64,000 nt of DNA from Typha latifolia. Taxonomy: Eukaryota > Streptophyta > Magnoliopsida > Poales > Typhaceae. The notes below the pieces were generated by a model. It was given only the letters and a program-made list of their open reading frames with translations, was not told the origin of the DNA and did not search any database. Where the stretch lies: NCBI GenBank assembly GCA_019914945.1, contig CM034099.1:13715001-13779000 (forward strand), given 5' to 3'. The translations under genes and the position numbers were made by a program. Shown here piece by piece: positions 34,801 through 49,800 of the stretch; position 1 is the first letter of the stretch; each line of letters opens with the position of its first letter.

Positions 34801-37800
34801 AGTATGGTGATGCACTGAGTATAATGATTAAATGCACACAGAAAATTTAATAATTAAATTTTTGCACGTATGGATGAAATAAATAAATTTGTATACAGAA
34901 AATTTATATGGTCTGACAAAGGTACGAAATATAATAAAATAAATATGTGAGTGAACCCACTCACCTGAGTCTAGACAAGACAACTGAATCTCAAATCCCT
35001 AGCTCACGTGCTAAAAATCACTACTTTTAATAATAAATAACCATAACATTTTTAATTAAAAAAATATTAAAAATTTTCTACAATTTAACTCAAAAATTAA
35101 TAATTTGGGCCAAAATAAGCCAAAATTAGTTGGGCTGCTGGGTTACAGTTGGCCCGCAGCCTACCCAACCAACACTTAAATGGATTGGGCCCAAGGACCA
35201 ATCCAATTAACTAATGAAACCGGGTCAGGTTCCTTGGATTCGGATCCAACCCGACCCGAATCCAACAACTTAATGGGAGAAGGCCAGACTTGGGTTGCCC
35301 GAGTCTGTATTCTCCAAGTCGAAGAGAGGAAAAAAGAGAGGAAGATGCCGGCGGCCACCGCGGCGACGGTTTGCCGGCCGCACCTTTAGCTCCCCAACAC
35401 CCACACGGTGCTGCCATCCTCGCGAGGTGGAGGAGAACCCGCGAACGGCGATCGATTTCATGGCAGACGGCGACCGGAGCCACGAGGGCTCCAACGGTGA
35501 ACGCCCACGGCACGAGGCCAATGGCAAGACGCTTCTAGAAGGAGCGGCAGCGACCCAAAGTCACCGGCCGGCCTGATTTGCCGGTGAAGCTGAAGAACTC
35601 AAATTATATATTTTCGTTTTACCCTATTAAACTTTAATTAAATTTGAGGGGTGGGAGAAGGCTTACCAAGGAGTCACGTGGTGGTCTCCGTTGGCGCTCC
35701 GGCAGGCCGATTCCACGGCGTGACTCCGACGGTGAGGAAGAAGAAAGCGAAAGAGGGGAGGAAGAAGAGAGAGAAGGGGGTTGAGGGGGATTAAGGGGAG
35801 AGAAAAATTTAGGGCTTAATTTATAGAGCAAAGATCCCGAATCCGAATTGGATTTGGTGAGATCTTCCGTTGCGCTTTGTCGCGTGCCAGAGAGGGAGAG
35901 GTGCACGTGCACCCTCCTCTCTCAACCCCTAAATTTTTTTTTTCTGGTTCTTACACTCATGCTCTCTGTAACTGAATAAAAGAGCAAGTTCCTTCATCTT
36001 TGATATGGGTGTTGCATGTTCCTCTTACCCATAGGTGTCAAGGATAAATTTCTCTTCATCCTTGTAGAAAGTACATATTTTCTCGTAAAACAAATAAATA
36101 GAGTTGATATCAAACTCCCATAGACGATCAAGGAGCATAGAAGAAGCATCCATGTTGACCATATCAAAGAGGGCCCAATCTTTATAGACTTGGCTAGTGG
36201 AGAGAGTTATAAAACATTTTTTTGGTCATTTTTGTTTTTCCAACATTTTTGATTTCATCTTATGGAGGAATGGTCAAGATGATCTTGAGTAGATATATTC
36301 AACTTATCAACCATTAGCTATGATACATTTTCATTGGTACCTCTAGTAGTGATGACATCATAAACCCATTTGGTTCAATGCTCCTTGCTTTGAAATATTA
36401 TGCTACTGTTAAGGAGGAATTTTGTTAGTGTAAATTAACTTTTGAACCACTAGAGAAATATTTTAATTGTCATGCTCCAATTTGGGAACATGACGACTTG
36501 GGAACATGATGGTCGCAAATCTTTAGACTAAAATTTGGAGAAACACAAAAATCCAAACGATGATCAGATTCTAAAAGGTGGTTGACACAACGGTAATACG
36601 TTGTCTTTAGAGTCTTTTTTAATTGGCTTCGTGAATTTTTTTGTTGTTGCAAAATGACATGTTGAGCTAGATGCCCAACAAGTAACCCACTCTATTAGGA
36701 ATTGTCTAATGACAAAAATCAACACATGATATATATAATAACGAAAAATGAATCATAACGATATACATAATCCATCTTAAAAAAAACATTCTTATCTTCC
36801 TTTCAAAATGCAATACATGCTAAGTTGAATTATAAGACATTCATGATATCTCATGTGAATAAATCAATGTAACAATAGAATTGAGATATGTTAAAAGCGT
36901 ATTATCATGGAAACCCATCGAACTTGATAAATATCTCATTAGGATCACAGTAGGTATCTCTACAGTGCCTCATCAACCTTTTTGCTAGTCATTGAATAAG
37001 ATTAGTCATTATGGATGAAAATCTAAGAATCTTTTTCCTAATCCTGTCAAAGTCATTTGACAGCACGTTGTAACATTATATTCTATGAATCCTTTCTCTA
37101 AACTTAACTTTTCAAAAGTTTGGATTCTGAACCTTGCTTTTATTGATATTTATTTATACTGATTCATTTTAAGTTTCAAATATCATAATTTTTCCATCGT
37201 CACTCTAAATTTCAGATATCATAATTCCTCTAACATCCGAATTCTCAATTCTTCTAAATACAATTTATGTATGATTTATCCAAAAGACAAGGTATCAGTA
37301 TTTATAAAATATATATATCTCAATTCTTCTTTATAAGTGTAGAAATGAATAGATAATAATCTAATATTTGATCTCATAAAAATTCTTATCTCATAAATAA
37401 CCTTTTATGAAAATAAAATAAATAAAGATATCTTATATTTTATTTTTTGCAAATAAAACATATCAATTGAATAAAAATCTCTTCTATTTATTTTCTATAA
37501 ATAAGTATACTAATACATATTTACAAAATCTGGAATTTCCATATAGTCAAGATATTTATAATTTGTTAGAAATATAAAGACAATCATAATCTCTTTTTAT
37601 TTTGAAAACATGATAAACTAAATTTTCTATACATATAATCTTGATATTTCCAATTCTTTGATGAAAAGTTTCAAATAATGAATCCTTAATCTCCTATGCT
37701 AATATTATCCATGCCAAGATTTCTCATCTCATTAAATTGGATATGATAAAAAAAATATAAAGGGATACTTTACTCAACTCTACTATTTGGAATAATAAAA

Positions 37801-40800
37801 ATTTAAGAAAATGAGTGGGAACATACCTTGATTGCTTAATCCCAAATAATCCGATTTTTGGTTCTTAATCATAATCTGCATGGATTTCAAGGCATTTCAC
37901 TATTTTCTTTTGATTTACCTTTCTTTTTCTCTCTCCATATCAAATCTGCTCTTTTTTCTTCTCTCCCCCTCTTTCTCATCTCCCTTTTCTATCCCTCTCA
38001 GGTATGATTTGCTTGTTATTTCAATTTTTTTCTCTCTTGTGTCGGGTTTCTTTCTCTCTAAAATTTACTCTTTATTTATACATGTACAAAAGAAATAATA
38101 GAGTCCTCATAAGATGGGATTTTAATCTCTTTCATTATTTTAAGAGACAGCTAATAGATAAATATAAAAAATGATTTGATTTAATCCCAATCCTAAAATG
38201 TAGCGTAGTAAACTAAATGTCTAATTTCTTATTTATTTATTTTATAAATTTTGGATTGTCACATTTATCCTCATATTTCATGCAGCCGATCTCCATCTTG
38301 ATCAACTTCATATTGTTCATCTTCTATGAAAACCATCAGGAGTAGTGAGATTGATTGTCTGTTTTCTATGGTATTGATTTGAATGATGATGCTGTAATTC
38401 TTTATATCGGTTGCATTTTGTAGGCATGGTACCAGTTTATAATTGGCATGTGTGCAGTTGTTCTTCATTGCATTAATCAATGGACTATATCTCGTTCTAA
38501 TATTTGTGTTCTTTGGTGGAGCCAATTGAGGAATGTTGTCATTTTACATGGCTCGTCCTTCACTAGATATTGGAGCAATGATGGTTGCCACAAGAGAATT
38601 TGTTGTTGCACATTGTCTTCCAGCATGATAAATCTTGCTTAATCTCTATCGATGTAGCCATCTTTACAACACCAGTAGGGTTGAGGATAGGTTGAAGCAT
38701 GATTGGTCATGGATTGTCGCATGAATGCTCTCAAGAAACCTCGTAACTTGTTGAGTTGCCCTCTAAGGTAAATTAGCCCACATGGAAAGGCGATGAAATT
38801 TGGCTGCATAATTAAATCGATTTATTTCCTTGTTACAATTTGAATGATATTGGAAGAACCATTAGTTATAGCTAGTAGAAACAAATCAATCATGAAGTAA
38901 TTACTTCATCCAACATAGAAGACTTCCAGTCAATACCTATTGAGGAGTAATTATGTGACAAAGTCATACATGTTTGGGCCTGGGTCATATGATTAAGATG
39001 TATTGGAGGACAAAACGTTTACTTGAATGATGTTATTATGGTAATGATGGTGCATTATTATCTCGATCATGCTACCATAAAAAATGAAGAAATATGAGCA
39101 AATTAATTCAGATATCTATTTGCAGTAGTATCATAATAAACTTCAAGATCTTTGGTTCCTTTAACATCAATAATTGATGTCTCCACTCTCTCTCAGTTAT
39201 CTCTCATTCTCTCGTACTCTATTTCTCTCATTCTCTCTTTTCTCTCTTTCTTCTTTTTCATATCTTCCAAGGTTTCACCACTGGCGATCGAGTAGATCGC
39301 CAGCGACCTTTAACCTCCAGCGACATTCTTCGACCAAGATTCGACGACCTAGACTTCCGGCGATCTCGGGTGAGTTTTTTTTTAATTTCTTTTTAGTTTA
39401 GTTTTTCTATCTCTTTTTCCTTTCTCTTCCTACTGCTGCAATAGGTGTTGCTGCGACAACAAAGATTTGCGAGAGAAAAGGGAAAGGGAGAACAGAGGAA
39501 AAAAATAGAAAAAAATTAAGAGGATTTTATTTTTTTAAAATTTAAATTATTTTATATTTTATTTTGATTTTTGTTTATGTTTACTTATAGAGTTATAGTG
39601 AAAAATTGAAAATTAAAATAGCTTCAAAAGATAAGACACATGATATTGACATTGGATGGCAATATTGCAGCACTATTGGGTAAGATAAAAGATGTGATAA
39701 ATGCAATTGGTGTGGAAAAAAAAGAGTGGTAGTGTTAGCCGTTTGCAAGAACATTTAGCTAGAAAGAAAATGTAGCAGTTTGCACTCAGGTAGCCGTGGA
39801 AGTTAGAAATAGATAGACTCATTTAATTGGCAAAAAGAAAGATAACATTGCAGCACTATTAGGCAAGATAAAAGAAGGTGGGGACACACCACTTTTCGTC
39901 ACGTTTATTCTCGTAAGCACAAAAGGGCTGCACCCGTGGCCCTTTGGCTTAACGAGGGTTGTGACTAGTCACCTTTTAGGGCTATTTTCGTCTTTTGTCT
40001 TTTACTTTATTTTGCCTATATAAAAGCTTGTAATCATCTTTTATGGGTTAATAATTATTTTGAGAGATTTTACATATTGAGTGTTTGTTGGTGGATTCCA
40101 ACGTCGGTGGATTTTTACACCTCGATTGGTAGATTCCACGGGTTTGATTATTTTTCCCTATTTTTTCTCAACTCTACAATCAAGACGTTGTCCTGCATCA
40201 GCTTTGGTATTATAGTAAATCATTTCCTAGTTTATGGACGCCCCACTGCCTGGATTCTACGCAGTCGCTCCACGAACACCAGATCGCTACGAGATCCGTT
40301 GCTCGATAACATTAGGATTCGGATTCGAGTTATGTGAGGAGATCACCCTCAACGAGGAAAACAATAAACCATTACCATCACGAAATCTCCACACAAGGAG
40401 ATAATCACAAAGCTTTATTCAATAGATTTTCTTTCCCTGTTTTCCAAAAAAAAAAATCAAATTCCAAAATTCAGTTTATTTGTTTAATCTTTATCTTTAA
40501 TTTTGAATTTAGAAAATTTAGAAATTTAGATATTTAGATTTAGAAGATAATTTTTTTTAAATTAATTTATCTTTCCTTAATTTTGGGAAATTAGTTTTCA
40601 TAATTTTGGGATTAATTTTCATAATTTTGGGGATTAGTTTCCACAATTTTAGGGAGTAGTCTCCATAATTTTGGGAATTAGTTTCCACAATTTTAAGGAT
40701 TAGTTTCCATAATTTTAGGGAGTAGTTTTCATAATTTTTGAGAATTAAATCTCCTAATTTTAGGATTAATACCTATCTTATCTACCTTTCTAACTTAATC

Positions 40801-43800
40801 CCAATCAACTCAAAACCTAAACCCATTAACCCACTAGCCTAAACCTCTTATCATTCCAAAACCCAAAGACCACTAACCAACTAAGTCCACCAGCCTAACC
40901 TAGCCAATATTTTAGCCTTAGTGAATCGGTAAAAACCTACCCAAACCTGACCCGTTTACCCACAACCCACACCCACCTAACTAAACCCAATCTCCAACTG
41001 AACCAACTTGATCCAAAACCATCATCATCTTCCTTCTCTTTAGCCCCAGTCGTCACAATCATCCATTATCCTATCTTCCTCTGTTCACCAACGCTGCCGC
41101 CGACCTCCACGGACGATAACGCAGCTAATTTCCATGGCCCTTGCTCTGCTGTGCCGCCATCTTCACCATCGTCACTGCCTTTCACTGTCGTTGCAGTGCC
41201 CCCCCCAACCATTGCAGTCCTTGTCGCAGCCATCCCTGCCGCTGCACCTCGCCGTAGCCTCCCCTACTGCTGCTCCTCGCCACTACAGCCCCTGCTGCGG
41301 TCATCCCTACTGCAGCCACCCGCTTCCTGTCGTAGCCTATCTCAACAGCAGTCGCCGTGGCTCTGCTGCTGCTGTTGCTGCAACCCCTGCGCGGTCCTGC
41401 CACTGCATCATTGCAGCTGCCACGGCCATTCTTGCAGCCCCAGTCGCCGCTGCTGTCCCTGCTACCGCAGCCATCGCCACTGCCGTTGTTGTTGGATTCC
41501 GGTCACAGTTGTCACGACCACCAGCCTCCCTGGACGTGCGATATTCGGTAACATCCGTCCTTTCTTTATTGTTATTTGTTAGTCTTAAAATAGCAACCGT
41601 CTTTCTATTGGTGTGGATCATAACTATATTTAGCCTGTTATTGCCTGCTATTACCTACCTATTTACATTGCCTAATTTATTTGTTTCATTTCGACAAACG
41701 CTTGAGCCTACTATTGCCTACCTACTTCTTTTTGCTTGTTAAAAATAAAATAAAATAATTAATATTAACGGTAGAACTAGCTAGGTTATAGGGAAAGTCT
41801 TGACATATCTGCAGTCCGCTTCTCGATCTCGGGAGCTTGTACTACTGGTTTGTAATTTTTTTGCTAAGTCTGACTAGCTCTTACTAAAAACTTCATAAGT
41901 GGCTGTAGGTTATTCAGGTTATTACTCCCTTATTGTTCGCGGTGATCTCTTAGCTTGCATATCATCATTCATTTATTGCATTTATTTCTTTAGTGGTAGA
42001 GACACATTATATGAACTTTCGTAGTGGTAAGAGAGTCTCTCACCTTCATCCCAGTATGTTATGGAACCTAATACCATGGAAGATTTTCGTCACTTTTTAC
42101 AAGAATCCATTGAAACCATTACGACCAGATTGGACGACTTCAATGCTCGTCTTGATGCTATTGAGATGTCTCGTGACTAACATGAGATCAGGAGTGACGT
42201 CGGTGCGTCCAACACAGGTGCCACGCGTGCCGCTCCTAATGTCGAGACCCATCGACAGGCACCCTTACTATGAGAGAGGTCCTGAGAGAGAACCCCATAG
42301 GCAAAATTATCGTGAAGATACATTTGATTTTCATAATAACAGGGAGTTTAGAGGCAATGTCGTCTTTAGAGAATCTCAAAACCATGACAATCAAATTATA
42401 AAAAATATTAAGGTGGATGCCCCAACTTTTGACGGTTGCTTAGATCCTGCTGTATTTACTGACTGGCTCCGTGAGATGGACCACTTTTTTTAGTGGTATA
42501 ATTTACCGGAAAACTGACGCGTTAGATTTGTCCAAATGAAATTAGTCGGCCAAGCCAAACTATTTTGGCAAAGTATAGAACTTTTAGTGCGACGAAACCA
42601 ACCTCACATCATTGGCACGAAATAAAAGAAAAATTAAAAAAAAATATTTGTCATATTCTTATCTTGATGACCTTTTAGATCAATGAAATAATTTTAAACA
42701 AGGAAATAGGTCTGTGAGCGATTATGTCTCCCAATTTGAGGAATATATGTTGAGGTGTAATGTTGTGGAGGATGAGAGGATGACATTGAGTCATTTTAGG
42801 TGTGGCCTTAACGACGACATTCGAAGAGAGTTAGTTTTCCGGGAGGTTATCTCCTTGGATTAGGCTTACACTCTTGCGTTGAACTACGACTTAGTTAATA
42901 GACAATAATTGCCTAGGCGATCAATTAGGTGCACCCCTCCCAGTTACGCACCTGCGGGCGTAAAAGCTCCACCACCATCGGTACCTATCAAAACTATCCC
43001 AACTATCGTACATGCCCAACCTGGCAAAGGAAAGGGGCCCCTCTATGAAAGTGCACCTGTTAATTAAACCCTCGATGTTACAAATGCAGACAAGTTGGTC
43101 ATATAGCCTCAAACTGTCATCGAAAGACCCTTTATCTTAGGGAATAGAAACACTATCTGGGAAAATGAGCTCGATGAACAAGTTTATGAACGTGACCCCG
43201 ATGATGTCCAAAATAGTGACGAAGATTGTGATTATGGAGACCATACTGTTGGTGTTGTTCGTTGCGCTTTGACGCAACTCCGGGAGATCGATGATTGGCG
43301 AATAAATGCAATATTCCACACTTACATTAAATGTGGGACCAAATATTTCAAAGTCATCATTGATAGTGGGAGTTGTATTAACGCCGTCTCTTTTAGCGTT
43401 GTATCTTGCCTAGCGTTAAAATCTACACCTCATCCGAATCATTATAAGGTATCTTGGGTAAATGATTCTTCTATTGCTATAAATGAGAGATGCCTCATTC
43501 CTATTACATTCCTTATAAGGAAGATGTGTGGTGTGATATTGTGCCGATGGATGTAGGGCATATCATTTTAGGCCACCCTTGGTTATTTGATCATGATGTA
43601 ACTATTTTTGGGCATTCCAATTTGTGCTCTTTCACTTTTGAAGGCAAAAAGAATAAGATAAATCCTATGTGCCCTAAAATAATTAATAAAGATAACAAGA
43701 AAAATGCTCGAAGTAAAAAGGGTTTGCACATAATAAATTCTAAAGAATTTGAAAAGGAAGCAAATAAAGGCTCTATTGTGTTTGCCTTGGTGGCTCGTGA

Positions 43801-46800
43801 AGTTAGGAGCACTACTCTCACTCCATCATCCGACGAATCTGCTCTTATACTAAATGAGTTTCAAGATGTGTTCCCGGATGATCTGTCGGACCAGTTGCCT
43901 TCTTTGCGCGATATCCAACATGCAATTAACTTTGTCCATAGAGCGTTTCTTCCAAACTTGCTACACTATTGAATGAGCCCCAAATAACATGCTGAATTGT
44001 AATATCAGGTAAATGAACTTGCCACACTATCGAATGAGCCCCAAAAAACATGCTGAACTGCAACATCAGGTAAATGAACTTGCCACACTATCGAATGAGC
44101 CTGATGCAGGACAATGTCTTGATTGTAGAGTTTAGTTTTTAGGGAAAAATAATCAAACCCGTGGAATCCATCAATTGGGGTGTCGGAATCCACCAACGTT
44201 GGAATCCACCAACAAACAGTCAATAGGCAAAAGATCTCAAAATATTCATTGACCCATAAAAGATGATTACAAGCCTTTATATAGGGAAAATAAAGTTAAA
44301 GACAAAAAATGAAAATAGCCCTAGAAGTTGACTAGTCACAACCCTCGTTAAGCCAAAAGGTCATGGCTGCAGCCCTTTTGTGCTTATGAGAATAAACATG
44401 ATGAAAAGTGGTGTCCCCACCAACTCTCCCGGTGTGGAAGAAACTCGACTTAGTCGAGTGGCTCTGATAGTACTCTAAAATGTTAGGGTCAAGCTGGTGT
44501 GACTCCTCGCGAGTGATCCACGTACAATCAGACTCTGGTCGCCCGTGCCATCGAACGAGAAAACGGTGAACCCCTCTTTCTGCAGTAGATGTTATTTGAT
44601 CATTTAAAATAGCGTCTATTTTTTCTTGTGATGTGGATGGGAAAGGAGAAGTGGTAGGAGGCACAACAGGGATGTCTAGAAGGGTAGTAGATATAGCATA
44701 GGGTTCGGTGGGGATGTGCATAGGTGGATGGTAGGCTGTTAGATACTCAATATTAAAAGTACAACTAATGCCATAATCAGGGGGGATATCAATGATATAA
44801 GCATTAGCACCGACACATTTCAGAACTTGGAAAGGTCTTGCACTACGGGCATGGAACTTCCGAACAGCTCCGAAGGGAATCGTTCGGGTCTAGGATGAAT
44901 CATAACATGATCTCCAACATCGTACTCCTTGGCACGTTTGTGCAAGTCGGCATGTATTTTATACTACTGATTACTCGCCTCAATTCACTTAGTGATCTCT
45001 TGATGCAAAGAATGAATATAATGTGCAAATGCTTCGGCAGACTCAGACTCTAAAATGTGATGACATAGGCAATAGATCTAGAGGTTTGCGTGCTTTAAAA
45101 CCACGAACAACTTCAAATGAGTTCATGCAAATAGACCTATTAATAGAGTTATTATATGCAAATTGGGCTATAGGAAGAATGGTATCCTAATTTTTGTTAT
45201 GATTACTCACGAGACAGCGCAAAAGATTTCTAAGACTACGATTAACGACCTCGGTTTGACCATCGATTTGAGGATGATAGGCAGTAGAAAATGACCCGAT
45301 AGGCCACCGGCATGGATCTCCCAACAAGGAAGTCACGCACGGACGTACGGGGAACACAAAGCTTGTTAGCCTTAAATAGGTAACCGTCCTGGAGGGAATA
45401 ATTGTTCAAAGCTAAGTTCAAATCAGTTCGCAAAAACAGAGAACGATTTCACCGAAGTCCAGACAAGTTTTATAATCTTCCTTCATTTTGTCAAACCCAG
45501 TGACTTTGATGCTAATGACAGACAGAAGGTTAACCCTTCGGCTAAGCGCATCAGCTGCCTTATTCTCAACCCCAGCTCTATGTTTGAGTACAAAAGTGTA
45601 CTCTTGTAAGAACTCGATCCAACGAGCATGTCTCGAATTTAGTTTCTTTTGAAAATTTAGGAATCAAAGAGCTTCGTGGTCGGAATAAAGCATGAATTCA
45701 TGCTTGGCGCCAATAGCGTAAAGCTTGAATAACCGCATAAAATTTCTTATTGTAACTGGAGTACTTTTGCTTAGCCTCTTTTAGTTTTTCATTGAAATAG
45801 GCAACCAAATGGCGTTCCTGGCTAAGGACACCACCAATCCCGATGCTTGAGGCATCACATTCCACCTCGAAAGCTTTAGAAAAGTAAAGAAGACACATTA
45901 CAGGCGCTATTATCATTTTCTTCTTAATCTCGTCAAAAGCGTTATTTGTTGCCTTACTCCAATGAAAATCTTCTTTCTTTAAGCAAGCAGTGATCGACGA
46001 CATGATAATACTAACCCCTCGAATGAAGCGGCGATAAAAAGTAGCAAGGCCATGAAAGCTACGCACATCATGAATATTTCGTGGTTCCGGCCAATCAACA
46101 ATTGCTTTGATCTTCTCACGGTCAGCGCGGACTCCTTCTGAAGTAACCACAAATCCTAAGAAGATGACTTGATCGACAGGAAAATAACACTTCTTCCTAT
46201 TGCCATAGAGTTCAGCAGCACGAAGCGCTAGACAGACTTGACGCAAATGGTCCAACTGAACCTCTTTTGATCGACTATAAATTAAAATGTCATCAAAATA
46301 CACCACAAGAGATTTTTCCATGAATGGGCGAAGCACTTGTGTCATAACACGCACGAAAGTGCTTGGGGGCATTTGATAAACCGAAAGGCATTACCAACCA
46401 TTCATACAACCCGTCTTTCGTTTTAAAAGCAGTCTTCCATTCATCGCCTGAGCGAATTCGGATTTGGTGATAACCACTTTTAAGATCGATCTTAGAGAAA
46501 ATTGAAGCTTCCGCCATCATATCAAGCATGTCATCAAGTTGTGGAATGGGAAAACGATATATGATTGTTATTCTATTGATGGCTCGACTATCGACACATA
46601 CGCTAGGACCCATCCTTCTTGGGCGTAAGCAAGGCAGGCACAACACAAAGGCTTAGGCTCTGGCGGATGAAACCTTTCGTAAGAAGTTTATTTACCTGAT
46701 GTTACAGTTCAGCATGTTCTTTGGGGCTCATTCGATAGTGTGACAAGTTTGGGAGAGACGCTCTAGGGACAAAGTCAATTGCATATTGGATATTGCGTAA

Positions 46801-49800
46801 AGGAGGCAATTGGTCCGGCAGATCATTTGGGAACATATTTTGAAACTCATTTAGTATAGGAGCATATTCGTTGGATGATGGAGTGAGTGTAGTGCTCCCA
46901 ACCTCACGAGCCACCAAGGTAAACACAATAGAGCCTTGGTTTGCTTCCTTTTCAAATTCTTTAGAATTTATTATGTGCAAACCCTTTTTACTTGGAGTAT
47001 TTTTCTTATTATCTTTATTAATTATTTTAGGGTACATAGGATTTATCTTAATCTTTTTGCCTTCAAAAGTGAAAGAGCACGAATTGAAACGCCCAAAAAT
47101 AGTTACATCATGATCAAATAAACAAGGGCGACTTAAAATGATATGCCCTAAATCCATCAGCACAATGTCACACTACACATCTTCCTTATAAGAAAGGAAT
47201 CTGATAGGAACAAGGCATCTCTCATTTATAGCAATGGAAGAATTATTTATCCAAGATATCTTATAATGATTCAGATGTGTAGATTTTAACGCTAGGCGAG
47301 ATACAACACTAGAAGAGACGGCATTAATATAACTCCCATTGTCGATGATGACTTTATAATATTTAGTCCCACATTTAATATAAGTGTGGAATATTGCATT
47401 CATTCGCCAATCATCGGTCTCCCGTGGTTGTGTCAAAGCGCAACGAACGACACCAACAGTATGGTCTCCATAATCACGATCTTCGTCACTATCTTGGACA
47501 TCATCAGGGCCAGGTTCATAAATTTGTTCATCGAGCTCATTTTTCCCGATAGTGTCATTCTGTTCCCAAGATAAAGGGCCTTTCGAGGACAGTTTGAGGC
47601 TATATGACCAATTTGTCTGCATTTGTAACATCGACGAGGGTCATTAACCGGTGCAGTTTCATGGAGGGGTCCCTTTCCTTTGTCAAGTTGGGCAGGTGCG
47701 GCAGTTTGGGTAGTTCTGGTAGGTACTGATACTGGTGGAGCTTTTACGTCAGCAGGTGCGTAACTTGGAGGGCTGCGCCCAATTGGTCGCCTAGGCAATT
47801 GTTGCCTATTATTAACCATCTCATAGTTCAACGTAAGAGTGTAAGCTCGATTAAAGGAGGTAACCTCCCGAATGTCGTCGTTAAGGCCACGCCTAAAATG
47901 ACTCAGTGTCATCCTCTCATCCTCCACAACATTACACCTCGACATATATTCCTCAAATTGGGAGACATAATCGCTCACAAGTCTATTTTCTTGTTTAAAA
48001 TTATTCCATTGATCTAAAAGGTCACCAAGATAAGAATGTGGCAAATATTTTTCTTTTAATTTTTCTTTCATTTCATACCAATGAATTATGTAAGGTTGGT
48101 TTTGTCGCACTAAAAGTTGTTCTATAGTTTGCCAAAACAGTTTGGCTCGGTCGACTAGTTTCATTTGGGCAAATCTAACGTGTCAGTTTTCTGGTAGATC
48201 ATACCACTCAAAGAAGTGGTCCATCTCATGGAGCCAGTCAGTAAATACAGCATGATCTAAGCGACCGTCAAAAGTTGGGGCATCCACCTTAATAATTTTT
48301 ATAATTTGATTGTCATAGTTTTGAGATTCTCTAAAGGCAACATTGCCTCTAAACCCCCTGTTATTATGAAAATCAAATGTATCTTCACGATAATTTTGCC
48401 TATGGGGTTCTCTCTCAGGACCTCTCTCATGGTGAAGGTGCCTGTCGATGGGTCTCGACATTAGGAGCGGCACGCGTGGCACCTGTGTTGGACACACCGA
48501 CGTCACTCCTGGTCTCATGTTAGTCACGAGACATCTGAATAGCGTCAAGACGAGCATTGAAGTCGTCCAATCTGGTCGTAATGGTTTCAATGGATTCTTG
48601 TAAAAAGCGACGAAAATCTTCCATGGTATTAGGTTCCATAACAGACTGGGATGAAGGGTGAGAGACTCTCCTACCACTACGAAAGTTCATATAATGTGTC
48701 TCTACCACTGAAGAAATAAATGCAATAAATGGATGATGATATACAATCTATGAGATCATCACGAACAATAAGGGAGTAATAACCTGAATAACCTACAGCC
48801 ACTTATAAAGTTTTTAGTAAGAGCTAGTCAGACTCAGCAAAAAAATTGCAAACTAGTAGTATAAGCTCCCGAGATCGAGACGAGGACTGCAGATATGTCA
48901 AGACTTTCCCTCTAACCTAGCCAGTTCTATCGTTAATATTAATTGTTTTTTTTTGTAACAATAAAAAAAGTAGGTACGTAATAGCAGGCTCAAGCGCTTG
49001 TTGAAATAAAACAAATGAATTAAGCAATGTAAATAGATAGGCAATAGCAGGCAATAACAGGCTCAATATGGTTATGATTCACACCAACAGAAAGACAATT
49101 GCTATTTTAAGACTAACTAATAACAGTAAAGAAAGGACAGATGTTATCGAATGTCGCATGTTAACTATAGATGGTGGTCATGATAACGGTGGCCAAAATC
49201 CTACAACAGCGGCGGTGGCGACGGCTACGGTGGTAGGGACAGTGGCGGCGGCTATGGTGGCAGGGAGCTGCAAGAATGGCAGCGGCGGCTGCGACGATGC
49301 AGTGGCAGGACCACGTAGGGGCTGCAGCGACGACAGTAGTAAAGTGGCGGCGATGGTGGAGATGGGCTGCGGTAGGGGCGGTGGGAGTGGCAGCAGTGGT
49401 TGTAGCAGCAAAGATGGTTGCGGATGGGCGACTGCGGCTAGAAATTGCAGCAGTGGGTGGCTGCGGTAGCAGCGGCCGCGGCAAGGGCTGCAGTGGTGCT
49501 GAGCAGCAATAGGGGAGGCTGCGGCAGGGATGGATGCGATGAGGCTGCAGTGGCGGGTGGCTGTGGCAGGGATTACAGCGGCTACGGGGGCAGTGGTAGG
49601 TAGTGGTGGTGGTGAAGATGGTGGCACGGCAGAGGAAGAGCCGTGGAAATCAGCGGTGGCGTCGTCCGTGGAGGTCGGCGACAGCGTCAGTGAACGAAGA
49701 AGATGAGATGATGGATGTGAGTGACGGCTGAGGCTAAAGAGGAGAAGATGACGAAGGGTTTGGATTGGGTTGTAGGTAAATGAGTCGGTTTTGGATAAGT

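Noticed and set aside
35180..35576. GC-rich overlapping frames on both strands as a small host gene
   Set aside because: They lie inside a solo LTR with perfect target duplication, have no recognisable domain and overlap in several frames.
41134..41742. A 202-codon open frame in the gypsy leader
   Set aside because: Ala/His/Pro/Leu low complexity from a CTGC-rich tract. Other frames are equally open, and the sister copy does not keep the same protein.
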